DNA of 18,706 nucleotides from a bacterium (GTDB taxonomy: Bacteria > Desulfobacterota > Deferrisomatia > Deferrisomatales > BM512), in NCBI GenBank assembly GCA_009724975.1, contig SRXB01000007.1, forward strand, positions 1-18,706, written 5' to 3'. This document shows positions 7,377 through 16,906 of this stretch, in pieces. The notes beneath the pieces are model-generated. The model was given only the letters and a program-made list of their open reading frames with translations. It was not told the origin of the DNA and searched no databases. The translations under genes were made by a program, and so were the position numbers. The stretch's first letter is position 1. Each line of letters starts with the position of its first letter.

Positions 7377-7862
7377 ATGGCCCTTTTGCCCGAGATGCGG
7401 ATTTACAAGGCCCTTAAGGGGCGGGGTAAAACCCTGGCCCTGGCTGAATCCTGCACCGGCGGGCTGGCCTCGCAAAAAATAACCTCGGTTCCGGGCTCCT
7501 CGGACTATTTCGACAGGGGGCTCGTAACCTATTCAAACCGCGCCAAGACGGAGCTTTTGGGGGTTTCGGAAGAGATATTGGCCGCCCACGGCGCTGTTTC
7601 TGGGGAATGCGCGGAGGCTATGGTCAGGGGAATACTAGAAAAAAGCGGCGCGTTCATCGCAGGGGCGATAACCGGAGTGGCGGGGCCGGACGGCGGCACA
7701 GAGCAAAAGCCGGTGGGGACGGTCTGGATAGCGTGGGGGACCAGGGAGCGTATTCAAAAAAGGCTCCTTTCGCTCTTTGGCTCGCGCGGCCAGATAAGAG
7801 AGAGCTCCGCGAACGCGCTGCTTTCGCAAATAGCAATTCTCTGCGAAGAGATTAAGGAATAA
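7377..7862 (+). CDS. pncC: Nicotinamide-nucleotide amidase (CinA C-terminal domain protein)
   Basis: This is a 161-residue stand-alone CinA C-terminal domain. It deamidates nicotinamide mononucleotide to nicotinic acid mononucleotide in NAD salvage; it is cytoplasmic. Diagnostic stretches are LALAESCTGGLAS (about residues 20-32), the tyrosine/serine-containing GLVTYSNRAK, and GVAGPDGGTEQKPVGTVW (about 101-118). The N-terminal MoCF-like domain of full-length CinA is missing, which is common. The gene lies 14 bp after pgpA. ATG 7377 was used; ATG 7395 is a possible internal alternative. Placement directly upstream of the thpR-recA pair is a recurrent bacterial arrangement (cinA-recA). Confidence 0.93.
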   Translation: MALLPEMRIYKALKGRGKTLALAESCTGGLASQKITSVPGSSDYFDRGLVTYSNRAKTELLGVSEEILAAHGAVSGECAEAMVRGILEKSGAFIAGAITGVAGPDGGTEQKPVGTVWIAWGTRERIQKRLLSLFGSRGQIRESSANALLSQIAILCEEIKE

Positions 7863-7865
7863 GGG

Positions 7866-8423
7866 TTGATAAGGGCATTTCTTGCCCTGCCTCTCCCCCC
7901 AGAGGCTCAAAAGAGCCTCGGTATTTTGCAAAAAAAGCTTTCCGCCTCGGATAAAATCAGGTGGCTGCGGCCCCAGGGCCTTCACATAACCCTCTTTTTT
8001 CTCGGGGAAATGAAGGAGGAGCGCTTCGAGGAGGTGAAAACGGCCATTCTGGCTCCGTTTCAGGTGGGCGGACCGCCCGCATTGCGCCTTGAGGGGTTGG
8101 GGGCGTTTCCGTCGCCCCAAAAAGCGCGGGTGGTCTGGACCGCGATAGGCGGTGACGCCGGAAAAGTCCAAAAGCTCTACGGGCTAGTCCGCCAAAGGCT
8201 CGCGCCGCTGGGCTTTGAGGCCGAAAAGCGGCCCTTCGCCGCCCACGTAACGATAGGGCGGTCAAAATCGAGAGGCGGCTTCCCTGATCTGGAGGCCATT
8301 CTCGAAAAAAACAAAAACTTCTCCGGCCCCGAGTGGGTCGCCGGGGAATTGGTGCTTTACACGAGTGTTTTACAGCCGGGGGGGGCTGTCTACACACCCC
8401 GCGCCTTTGCGGAAATAGCGTAG
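7866..8423 (+). CDS. thpR: RNA 2',3'-cyclic phosphodiesterase (LigT/2H family)
   Basis: This is a 185-residue member of the 2H phosphoesterase family. Both catalytic HxT motifs are present: HIT at 40-42 and HVT at 127-129. Family members hydrolyse 2',3'-cyclic phosphodiester RNA ends to 2'-phosphates; the cellular substrate is not settled. The start is TTG 7866, 3 nt after the pncC stop, with an AAGGA at 7855-7859 inside the end of pncC acting as ribosome binding site. The N-terminal IRAFLALPLPPE is typical, so the TTG start is well placed. It lies 19 bp before recA. Confidence 0.92.
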   Translation: MIRAFLALPLPPEAQKSLGILQKKLSASDKIRWLRPQGLHITLFFLGEMKEERFEEVKTAILAPFQVGGPPALRLEGLGAFPSPQKARVVWTAIGGDAGKVQKLYGLVRQRLAPLGFEAEKRPFAAHVTIGRSKSRGGFPDLEAILEKNKNFSGPEWVAGELVLYTSVLQPGGAVYTPRAFAEIA

Positions 8424-8442
8424 ACATTAAGGAAAACGGATT

Positions 8443-9438
8443 ATGAGCAAAGAAAAGGACGATGCGGTAAATCTGGCGATAGGCCAGATAGAAAAACAGT
8501 TCGGCAAGGGCTCCATCATGAGGATGGGAGACGCTACCGAAGCAAAAGAGCTGGCGGTGGTATCCACCGGCTCGGTGTCCCTCGACATGGCGCTTGGCGT
8601 CGGCGGATACCCGAAGGGCAGGGTGATAGAGATTTTCGGGCCGGAATCCTCCGGCAAAACGACCCTCGCCCTCCACGCGATAGCCGAAATCCAAAAGCAG
8701 GGCGGCACTGCGGCCTTTGTGGACGCCGAACACGCCCTAGACGTGACCTACGCCAGAAAACTCGGCGTCTCGGTGGATGACCTTCTCGTCAGCCAGCCCG
8801 ACTACGGCGAGCAGGCACTTGAGATAACCGAGGTTCTGGTAAGAAGCGGCGGAATAGACGTGGTCGTTGTCGACTCGGTCGCCGCCCTCGTCCCAAAGGC
8901 CGAAATCGAAGGGGAGATGGGAGACAGCCACATGGGCCTTCAGGCAAGGCTCATGAGTCAGGCGCTCCGCAAGCTCACCTCCACCGTTTCCCGCTCCAAC
9001 ACCCTTTTGATCTTCATCAACCAGATACGCCACAAGATCGGCGTTATGTTCGGCAACCCCGAAACCACTACCGGCGGCAACGCCCTCAAGTTCTACTCCT
9101 CCGTCCGCCTCGACATAAGAAGAATCGGCGCGATAAAAGAGGGCGAAGAGTCGGTGGGCAACCGCACCAAGGTAACGGTGGTGAAAAACAAGGTGGCCCC
9201 GCCCTTCCGCAAGGCGGAGTTCGACATCCTCTACGGCGCGGGAATCTCCCGCGAGGGCGACCTTCTGGACCTAGCCGTGGAAAAAGATATCGTCCAAAAG
9301 CGCGGTTCGTGGTACCTCTACGGAGAAACAAGAGTCGGGCAGGGCAGGGAGAACGCCCGCAAATTCCTGAAGGAAAACCAGGACGCCGTTTCGGAGATTG
9401 AAGCGAAGGTGAAAAAAGCCTACGGTTGCGCTCAGTAG
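8443..9438 (+). CDS. recA: Recombinase A
   Basis: This 331-residue protein performs ATP-dependent DNA strand exchange and acts as SOS co-protease. Walker A is GPESSGKT (66-73), Walker B lies in DVVVVDSVAALVPKAE, and the DNA-binding L2 region NPETTTGGNALKFYSS is intact, preceded by FINQIRHKIGVMFG. The N-terminal helix (AIGQIEKQFGKGSIMRMG) is canonical. The C-terminus is about 20 residues shorter than in E. coli and lacks most of the acidic tail. An AAGGA precedes the ATG. Only 19 bp separate it from thpR, and I see no CTGT-N8-ACAG box in that gap, so transcription probably comes from upstream genes or from a promoter inside thpR. Confidence 0.98.
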   Translation: MSKEKDDAVNLAIGQIEKQFGKGSIMRMGDATEAKELAVVSTGSVSLDMALGVGGYPKGRVIEIFGPESSGKTTLALHAIAEIQKQGGTAAFVDAEHALDVTYARKLGVSVDDLLVSQPDYGEQALEITEVLVRSGGIDVVVVDSVAALVPKAEIEGEMGDSHMGLQARLMSQALRKLTSTVSRSNTLLIFINQIRHKIGVMFGNPETTTGGNALKFYSSVRLDIRRIGAIKEGEESVGNRTKVTVVKNKVAPPFRKAEFDILYGAGISREGDLLDLAVEKDIVQKRGSWYLYGETRVGQGRENARKFLKENQDAVSEIEAKVKKAYGCAQ

Positions 9439-9469
9439 CCCTGACTCTTCTGAGGGATAAGGAAAGCCG

Positions 9470-10600
9470 ATGGAACTTAACGAAGTCCTAAGGATGGCAG
9501 TGGAGGCCAATGCCTCCGACATTCACCTGAAAGCGGGCCTGCCGCCCATTTTCAGGCGCAACAGCCAACTTTTGCCCTACCGCGACGTGGGCAGGCTGAC
9601 GCCCGACCTCCTTATGAACCTCGCCGCCGAGCTTATGACCGAAACCCAAAAAGACACCTTCGAACGAAACCGCGAAATAGACATGGGCTACGGCGTGGCG
9701 GGACTGGGGCGCTTCCGCCTCAACATATTCCAGCAGCGCGGCTCCATCGGCATGGTCTTTCGCGTAATCCCGACAGAGATAAAAAACATAAAGCAACTGC
9801 TTTTGCCCAAAGTTGTGGAAAAGCTTTCGGAGGAATCCCGCGGGCTCATCCTCGTCACGGGAACCACGGGCTCCGGCAAATCCACCACCCTTGCGGCGAT
9901 GATAGACCACATAAACGCCAACGCCACCCGCCACATAATCACAATCGAAGACCCTATCGAATTCCTCCACCGCGACAAAAAATCCATAATAAACCAGCGC
10001 GAGGTGGGGTTCGACACCCTAAGCTTCTCCGGCGCGCTCAAAAGCGCCCTGAGGCAGGACCCCGACGTCATCCTAGTGGGCGAAATGCGTGATTTCGAGA
10101 CAATTGAAACCGCCCTTACCGCCGCCGAAACGGGCCACCTGGTCCTCTCGACCCTGCACACCGTTGACGCGGGCGAGACGATAAACCGAATAATCTCGGT
10201 CTTTCCGCCCTACCAGCAAAAACAGGTGCGCCTCCAGCTGGCGTCGATAACAAAAGGCATAATCTCGCAGCGCCTCGTACCGAAAGCCGACGGAGCCGGA
10301 CGCGTGCCGGCAATAGAGGTGCTCGTCTCGACCGGCAGGATACGCGAGTGCATAGAAGTGCCTGAAAGAACCAAGGAAATAAGGCAAGCGATCTCCGAAG
10401 GCTTCACCACCTACGGCATGCAGACCTTCGACCAGTCGCTCCTCATCCTTTTGCAAAACAAGCTGATAACCTACAAGGAAGCCCTGCGCCAGTCCTCCAA
10501 CCCCGACGATCTGGCGCTGAAGGTTTCCGGCATCAGCTCTTCAACCGACTCAAGATATACCTTCGAAGACACCTCGGGGACACCCGCAGACAAGAAATGA
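9470..10600 (+). CDS. pilT: Type IV pilus retraction ATPase PilT
   Basis: This is a 376-residue hexameric secretion-type ATPase that powers pilus disassembly and twitching. Motifs appear in the expected order: Walker A GTTGSGKST (131-139), Asp box around ITIEDPIEFLH (157-167), Walker B DVILVGEMRD (199-208) and His box TGHLVLSTLHT (221-231). The N-terminal PAS-like region starts with the typical LLxxAVEANASDIHLKAG pattern. The C-terminal MQTFDQSLLILL and a QSSNPDDLALK-type end are characteristic of PilT rather than PilB. It lies 31 bp after recA with an AAGGA ribosome binding site. No other pilus gene is in the window. Confidence 0.95.
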   Translation: MELNEVLRMAVEANASDIHLKAGLPPIFRRNSQLLPYRDVGRLTPDLLMNLAAELMTETQKDTFERNREIDMGYGVAGLGRFRLNIFQQRGSIGMVFRVIPTEIKNIKQLLLPKVVEKLSEESRGLILVTGTTGSGKSTTLAAMIDHINANATRHIITIEDPIEFLHRDKKSIINQREVGFDTLSFSGALKSALRQDPDVILVGEMRDFETIETALTAAETGHLVLSTLHTVDAGETINRIISVFPPYQQKQVRLQLASITKGIISQRLVPKADGAGRVPAIEVLVSTGRIRECIEVPERTKEIRQAISEGFTTYGMQTFDQSLLILLQNKLITYKEALRQSSNPDDLALKVSGISSSTDSRYTFEDTSGTPADKK

Positions 10601-10631
10601 AACCCGCCGCAAGGGCGGAAATGGAGGCCAG

Positions 10632-13277
10632 ATGACCGGAGCCGAGATCCGGAAGCTTTTCCTGAATTATTTCGCCAGAAAAGGGCACACGGTGGTTCAA
10701 AGCTCCTCCCTGGTGCCGCAAAACGACCCCACGCTTCTTTTCACCAACGCGGGGATGAACCAGTTCAAGGATATCTTCACCGGCCTTGAAAAGCGCGATT
10801 ACTCGCGTGCCACGACCTGCCAGAAGTGCCTGCGCGTCTCCGGCAAGCACAACGACCTCGAAAACGTGGGCCGCACCGCTCGCCACCACACCTTTTTCGA
10901 GATGCTGGGGAACTTCAGCTTCGGCGATTATTTCAAGCGCGACTCTATAATCTACGGCTGGGAATTTCTCACCGAAGAGGTTGGCATCGACAAATCGCGG
11001 CTCTGGGTGACGGTTTACGAGGACGACGACGAGGCGATGGAGCTTTGGAAGGAGCTCACTCCGGTTCCCGCCGAGAGAATCATAAAGTGCGGCGCCAAGG
11101 ACAACTTCTGGGCGATGGGCGACACCGGCCCCTGCGGGCCCTGCAGCGAGATTCACTTCGACCAGGGCCCCGGCATCTACCCCTGCCCCGACCCGGAAAG
11201 CTGCGGCCCCCAGTGCGACTGCGACCGCTTCCTTGAGCTGTGGAACCTCGTCTTCATGCAGTTCGAGCGCTCCGCCGACGGCAAGCTCACCCCCCTTCCA
11301 AAGCCCTCCATCGACACCGGCATGGGCCTTGAGCGCGTCTCCTCGGTGGTGCAGGGAAAACTCAACAACTACGACTCCGACCTCTTCTCGCCGATGATAA
11401 ATTTCACCGCCTCCCTGGCCGGGGTGAAATACGGCGCCTCCGAAGAGTCGGACGTTAGCCTTCGCGTCATCGCCGACCACATACGCTCGGCGGTATTCCT
11501 AATAGGCGACGGGGTCCTGCCCTCAAACGAGGGGCGGGGCTACGTACTCAGGAGAGTGATGCGCCGCGCGATGCGCCACGGAAGGATGCTGGGCTTTGCC
11601 GAGCCGTTCTTCTTCAAGGTCGCCGGAGTGGTTATCGACGCGATGGAGGAAAGCTACCCCGACCTTAGGGACAAGCGCGATTACGTCGCCAAGGTAATCC
11701 TCCACGAGGAAGAGCGCTTCATCCGCACCCTTGACAGGGGCCTTCAGCTTCTTGAGGGAGAGGTCGAGAAACTCTCCGGCGAGAAGAAAATCCTCTCCGG
11801 AGAGGTAATTTTCCGCCTCTACGACACCTACGGCTTTCCCGTCGACCTCACCGCCGACATCGTGCGCGACCGCGGTATTGTCCTCGACGAAGCTGGTTTC
11901 GAGCGCGAGATGGAGGAGCAGCGCGAGAAGGCAAGAAAAGCCTGGAAGGGCTCGGGAGAAGAGGCTGTTGGCGGCCTATACCGCGCCATGAAGGACGCGG
12001 GCGTCGCCACCACCTTCATCGGCTACCACTCCCTTGAAAACTCAACCGAAATCGCCTCAATCGGCCTTGGCGGGACTCTCACCCGGAGCGCCAGGGCGGG
12101 CGATAAGGTCGAAATCGCCCTCGCCGCCACCCCGTTCTACGGCGAAAGCGGCGGGCAGATGGGAGATTCCGGCTCGCTGGAGGGCGAAGGATTTTTTGTG
12201 CGGGTCGACACCGCCACCAAGCCGATGGCCGACCTCATAATCCTCGGAGGAGAGGTTACCCGAGGCGAAATAAAGACCGGCGCCAAGGTAAAGGCCCGGG
12301 TTGAGGCGGGCGCGCGCTTCGCCACCGCCCAGAACCACTCCGCCACCCACCTTCTGCAGTCTGCCCTGCGCGAAGTCCTTGGCGACCACGTCAAGCAGGC
12401 GGGGTCGCTAGTCGGGCCCGACCGCATGCGTTTTGACTTCACCCACTTCGCCGCCATGACGAAGGAGGAGATACGAAAGGTCGAGGAGCTGGTTAACCGA
12501 TGGACCGCCCAGAACCACGCGGTCGCCGTCACCGAGGAATCCCACGCGCAGGCTCTTGAAGGCGGCGTCACCGCCCTTTTCGGCGAGAAATACGGCGATA
12601 CGGTGCGCGTGGTGCGCATGGGAGGGGTCTCCGCCGAGCTTTGCGGCGGCACCCACGCCGCTTCCACCGGCGAAATCGGCGCCTTCAAGATAATCTCCGA
12701 GTCCGGCGTGGCCGCCGGGGTTCGCCGCATCGAGGGTGCGACGGGCGAGAGGGCCCTTGAAAGGTTCTGGAAATACGAGGACTCCCTCGATGAAATCTCC
12801 CATTCCCTGAAAGCCTCTTTCGAAGACGCGCCAGAGCGCGTCAGAAAGCTGCAGGCCCAAATCCGCGAACTGGAAAGGGAGATAACCTCGCTTCGCGGCA
12901 AACTTGCATCCGGCGCATCCGGCGATATCCTTTCAGAAAAGAAGATAATCAACGGAGTGGCCGCCCTGGCCGCCAAAGCCCCCGTGGCCGACGCCAAGGG
13001 AATACGCGAATTCGCCGACACCCTGCGCGAAAGGATTAAAAGCGGCGTCTTCGCCCTCGGCGCCGAGGCGGACGGCAAGGCGGTTATACTGGTCGGGGTC
13101 ACCGCCGACCTTACCGGCAAGCTCAAAGCCGGAGAGCTGATCGCCCCGCTCGCCGAAAAAGTCGGAGGGCGAGGCGGCGGAAAACCGGAGTTGGCTCAGG
13201 CCGGCGGCGCCGACCCGTCGAAAATAGACGAGGCTCTCGCCCTCTTCTACGACGAGGTGGCGAAAAAACTGGGCTGA
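10632..13277 (+). CDS. alaS: Alanyl-tRNA synthetase
   Basis: This is an 881-residue class II synthetase that charges tRNA-Ala and edits Ser/Gly mischarging. The catalytic core is intact: VVQSSSLVPQNDPTLLFTNA and GMNQFKDIF near the N-terminus, RHHTFFEMLGNFSFGDYF in the motif 2 region and GMGLERVSSV for motif 3. The editing domain has its zinc ligands in HSATH (569-573) and CGGTH (671-675). The C-terminal DHHA1-type domain ends with GGRGGGKPELAQAGG. The full length matches the family. GGAGG at 10622-10626 precedes the ATG. A small GC hairpin in the 31-bp gap after pilT lacks a T-run, so read-through from pilT is likely. Confidence 0.98.
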   Translation: MTGAEIRKLFLNYFARKGHTVVQSSSLVPQNDPTLLFTNAGMNQFKDIFTGLEKRDYSRATTCQKCLRVSGKHNDLENVGRTARHHTFFEMLGNFSFGDYFKRDSIIYGWEFLTEEVGIDKSRLWVTVYEDDDEAMELWKELTPVPAERIIKCGAKDNFWAMGDTGPCGPCSEIHFDQGPGIYPCPDPESCGPQCDCDRFLELWNLVFMQFERSADGKLTPLPKPSIDTGMGLERVSSVVQGKLNNYDSDLFSPMINFTASLAGVKYGASEESDVSLRVIADHIRSAVFLIGDGVLPSNEGRGYVLRRVMRRAMRHGRMLGFAEPFFFKVAGVVIDAMEESYPDLRDKRDYVAKVILHEEERFIRTLDRGLQLLEGEVEKLSGEKKILSGEVIFRLYDTYGFPVDLTADIVRDRGIVLDEAGFEREMEEQREKARKAWKGSGEEAVGGLYRAMKDAGVATTFIGYHSLENSTEIASIGLGGTLTRSARAGDKVEIALAATPFYGESGGQMGDSGSLEGEGFFVRVDTATKPMADLIILGGEVTRGEIKTGAKVKARVEAGARFATAQNHSATHLLQSALREVLGDHVKQAGSLVGPDRMRFDFTHFAAMTKEEIRKVEELVNRWTAQNHAVAVTEESHAQALEGGVTALFGEKYGDTVRVVRMGGVSAELCGGTHAASTGEIGAFKIISESGVAAGVRRIEGATGERALERFWKYEDSLDEISHSLKASFEDAPERVRKLQAQIRELEREITSLRGKLASGASGDILSEKKIINGVAALAAKAPVADAKGIREFADTLRERIKSGVFALGAEADGKAVILVGVTADLTGKLKAGELIAPLAEKVGGRGGGKPELAQAGGADPSKIDEALALFYDEVAKKLG

Positions 13278-13282
13278 CCGCA

Positions 13283-13313
13283 ACGCGACAAAGCGAATGT
13301 CCCGCGCAGCAAA
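13283..13313 (+). repeat. 31-bp direct repeat, copy 1 (alaS-phasin gap)
   Basis: It begins ACGCGACAAAGCGAA and ends GCGCAGCAAA, with a variable 6-bp core (TGTCCC here). It matches the copy at 13400-13430 at 28 of 31 positions. The sequence between the copies is full of AGCGAG-type motifs, including a GCGAG...CTCGC hairpin at 13322-13339. Confidence 0.6.
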
Positions 13314-13399
13314 TAAATTTAGCGAGCGGGTCCACTCGCGAGGAGACGCGTAGCGAGAAGCGAGACATAACTTACAGTTAGGCGAGCTTTCGAGCGAGC

Positions 13400-13430
13400 A
13401 CGCGACAAAGCGAAAGGCCAGCGCAGCAAA
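13400..13430 (+). repeat. 31-bp direct repeat, copy 2 (alaS-phasin gap)
   Basis: Same outer blocks as copy 1 with core AGGCCA. It ends 5 nt before the GGAGG ribosome binding site of the next gene, so a transcript starting upstream would carry the repeat in its leader. Confidence 0.6.
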
Positions 13431-13444
13431 TTTGGAGGTGTGAA

Positions 13445-13768
13445 ATGCTTGAGATCATGAAAAAAGCGATGCTGGCCGGAATAGGCGCCCTCACCCTCTC
13501 CGAGCAAAAGGCCCGCGCTATCATCGACGAACTTGTCGAGCAGGGGAAAATCTCAAGCGAAGAGGGCGAAAAGCTCGTAAAAGAGCTTATGGAAAAGGCA
13601 GAAGCCTCCAAAAAAGAGATAGAGGCGAAAATAGGCGAACAGGCGAGGGAGTGGGCCGACAAAATTGGCTACGTAAAGCGCGCCGAGTTCGAGGCCCTTG
13701 AAAAGCGCGTAGCCGACCTTGAAGCCCGTCTGGCCTCAATAACACCGGACTCGGGCGACGGCGGTTAA
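13445..13768 (+). CDS. Small coiled-coil protein, phasin-like
   Basis: This 107-residue protein is highly charged and helical, with GGAGG 6 nt before the ATG. It starts with a short amphipathic stretch (MLEIMKKAMLAGIGALTLSEQKA). A helix with ELVEQGKISSEEGEKLVKEL follows, and then a heptad-like C-terminal coiled coil (RAEFEALEKRVADLEARL, about residues 77-94). This layout is like phasin-family proteins that coat polyhydroxyalkanoate granules, and similar short proteins are often annotated that way. No PHA synthase or depolymerase gene is nearby, so the function is inferred from fold pattern only. It is the last gene of the plus-strand run and is followed by a strong terminator. Confidence 0.65.
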   Translation: MLEIMKKAMLAGIGALTLSEQKARAIIDELVEQGKISSEEGEKLVKELMEKAEASKKEIEAKIGEQAREWADKIGYVKRAEFEALEKRVADLEARLASITPDSGDGG

Positions 13769-13790
13769 TAAACGATTTGCGCTCAAAACT

Positions 13791-13817
13791 AAAAAGCCGC
13801 CCCCAGGGCGGCTTTTT
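13791..13817. terminator. Rho-independent, probably bidirectional terminator
   Basis: GCCGCCC (13796-13802) and GGGCGGC (13806-13812) form a 7-bp GC stem with a 3-nt loop. It is flanked by five A residues before and five T residues after. It ends the plus-strand run after the phasin-like gene. Because of the A/T symmetry it can also serve the radical SAM gene arriving on the minus strand. Confidence 0.88.
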
Positions 13818-13836
13818 CTATCTTTGAAATCCGTGG

Positions 13837-15270
13837 TTATTGCATTTTGGAGGGCATTCGCTCACTTCTGCGCGAAGATTTGGACACGCCAAAAACCCTC
13901 GCGATATTTGAGAAAACCTTTTGTAAAATCTGCCGCACCGTAAAATTCTGCAAAATATAAATCACATAATCGGGCTTTCGCAGGGCCTGCAGCAGGTGCA
14001 TCTTCACGATGAAGGCGGAAAAATTAAAATTTCTCAGGGTTTCGGGGGTATATGCCCTGGCCCCGAGGGCGTAGCTTTCCGGCAATAGCGTGTCGGGTAT
14101 CTCGCCTGCCGCCGCGAGTCTATTATAAACCGGCGTGCCTGCGAGGGGCTGGAAATTGGTTATGGTTATCGAATCAAATGCGCACCTGGCAATGAATTTT
14201 TCTGTAAGTTTTATATCCTCAAGCGTCTCGCCGGGATAGCCGATCATAAAAAATCCGTGAGCCTTCAGCCCCGACGCCTGTATTTCGCGCACCTTTCCGG
14301 GAATCTTTTCAAGATCCATTTTCTTTTTCATCAATTGCAGCGTTTTTTGCGAACCGCTCTCGGGCGCTATTACAAGCCTCTTCCACCCTGCCCCGCGCAT
14401 CAAGGAGAAAAGCTCGCCGTCCGTCCTCTCGACCCTTATTCCGTTTGGGGTGCCGAAGCTGAGCCCTTTCAGCTCAAGAGCTATTACCCGTCTGCAAAAT
14501 TCTTTTGCGAACTCAATGTTGAAGGTGAAATTGTCGTCGATGATGTTTATGTGGCGAAAGCCTCTTTCAAAGTAGAGATGCTTCACCCAATTTATTGAAT
14601 ATTCTATTGAGTGGCAGCGAACTTTTCGTCCGTTGATCAAAGACGCGGAACAATATTCACAACTGTAGGGGCACCCGCGCGTCAGCAAAATGGGCGCGTT
14701 GCGGCCCTTGGCAATGTAGCGGTATCCCCTTTTTATGTACCCTTCAAGGTCTATAAAGTCGTAGTCGGGATATTTTAGCGAATCCAAATCCGCAAGGAGC
14801 GCTATCGGCGTCTTTACCAGCCGTCCATTCTCGCGGTATACCAGGCCCGGAATTGAGCTTCTCTCAAGAGCTTTTGCCTCAAGGGCATTTAAAAAATCGC
14901 CAAAGCTTTTTTCCCCCTCCCCCATTAAAAGATAGTCAAGATGGGGGCAATCCATCGTTTTGTCGGGATATACCGACGCGTGTGCGCCGCCCATAACCGT
15001 AATCGTCCCGGGAGAGAGTGTTTTTACGAATTCAAGAATTTCTATGGCGTGCAGGAAGGTGGAGGAAAGAGATGAAACGCCCACTACATCTGGAACAAAG
15101 CTCTCCAGAAAAGATTTGAACTCCCCAAAATCGCTTCGCTCCCGTAAGGAAAAGTCAAAAAGTCGAATCTCATGACCCGTAGAGGCGAGGTTGCTTTTTA
15201 GATAAGCAAGGGAAAGGGGAACCATCGAATTGGTTTCAAAGCCAAAAGGCCACACAAGAGCAACTTTCAT
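13837..15270 (-). CDS. B12-binding-type radical SAM protein
   Basis: This is a 477-residue protein. Residues 1-135 form a cobalamin-binding-like Rossmann domain (MKVALVWPFGFETNSMVPLS, VVGVSSLSS, VMGGAHASVYPD, YLLMGEGEKSF). A radical SAM domain follows with the 4Fe-4S cluster motif CPYSCEYC (C200, C204, C207) and downstream elements IIDDNFTF, VIAPESGSQ and FFMIGYPGETLEDI. Such enzymes commonly methylate or rearrange unreactive carbons, and several act on lipids, hopanoids or natural products; the substrate cannot be told here. GAGG 5 nt before ATG 15270 is the ribosome binding site. It lies 54 bp downstream of rho on the same strand with no terminator seen between. Its sequence is visibly more A+T-rich than the flanking genes, hinting at a different origin. 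Confidence 0.85.
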   Translation of the reverse strand: MKVALVWPFGFETNSMVPLSLAYLKSNLASTGHEIRLFDFSLRERSDFGEFKSFLESFVPDVVGVSSLSSTFLHAIEILEFVKTLSPGTITVMGGAHASVYPDKTMDCPHLDYLLMGEGEKSFGDFLNALEAKALERSSIPGLVYRENGRLVKTPIALLADLDSLKYPDYDFIDLEGYIKRGYRYIAKGRNAPILLTRGCPYSCEYCSASLINGRKVRCHSIEYSINWVKHLYFERGFRHINIIDDNFTFNIEFAKEFCRRVIALELKGLSFGTPNGIRVERTDGELFSLMRGAGWKRLVIAPESGSQKTLQLMKKKMDLEKIPGKVREIQASGLKAHGFFMIGYPGETLEDIKLTEKFIARCAFDSITITNFQPLAGTPVYNRLAAAGEIPDTLLPESYALGARAYTPETLRNFNFSAFIVKMHLLQALRKPDYVIYILQNFTVRQILQKVFSNIARVFGVSKSSRRSERMPSKMQ

Positions 15271-15324
15271 AAGCGCCTCACTGCCTTTTCAACCTTGCGA
15301 TGCTACTTTAGAAAAACCGGGCAC

Positions 15325-16755
<1,431 letters not shown>

Positions 16756-16854
16756 GGCAGACCCGTGAAGTTAGGGATTAATAAGATATTGTCAATTACC
16801 CTGATTTGGGGCGGAAAATAAAGGGGGAGGCGAAGAAACCTGAAGATTGTCAAT

Positions 16855-16884
16855 TAAATATCCGCTTGGGCGGCGTTTTGTCAA
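16855..16884 (-). promoter_or_regulatory. Candidate promoter for rho
   Basis: On the minus strand a perfect TTGACA (16884-16879) is followed after 18 nt by TATTTA (16860-16855), a weak -10. It sits in the 151-bp A+T-rich gap between coaE and rho, about 100 nt before the rho TTG start. Two more TTGACAA copies follow at 16853 and 16795, without a clear -10 partner. Confidence 0.45.
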
Positions 16885-16906
16885 GCTTTTTTCATTTAAA
16901 GGCCAT

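Noticed and set aside
8391..8410. CTGTCTACACACCCCG upstream of recA as a LexA box
   Set aside because: Only the CTGT half matches; the ACAG half is absent, and it lies within thpR.
10601..10620. GC hairpin between pilT and alaS as a terminator
   Set aside because: The stem is about 5 bp and no T-run follows it.
10533..13126. Long open frames on the strand opposite alaS (for example 315 aa at 10533-11480 and 329 aa at 12137-13126)
   Set aside because: They mirror a fully conserved alaS gene, have composition typical of GC-rich antisense frames, and show no recognisable domain.
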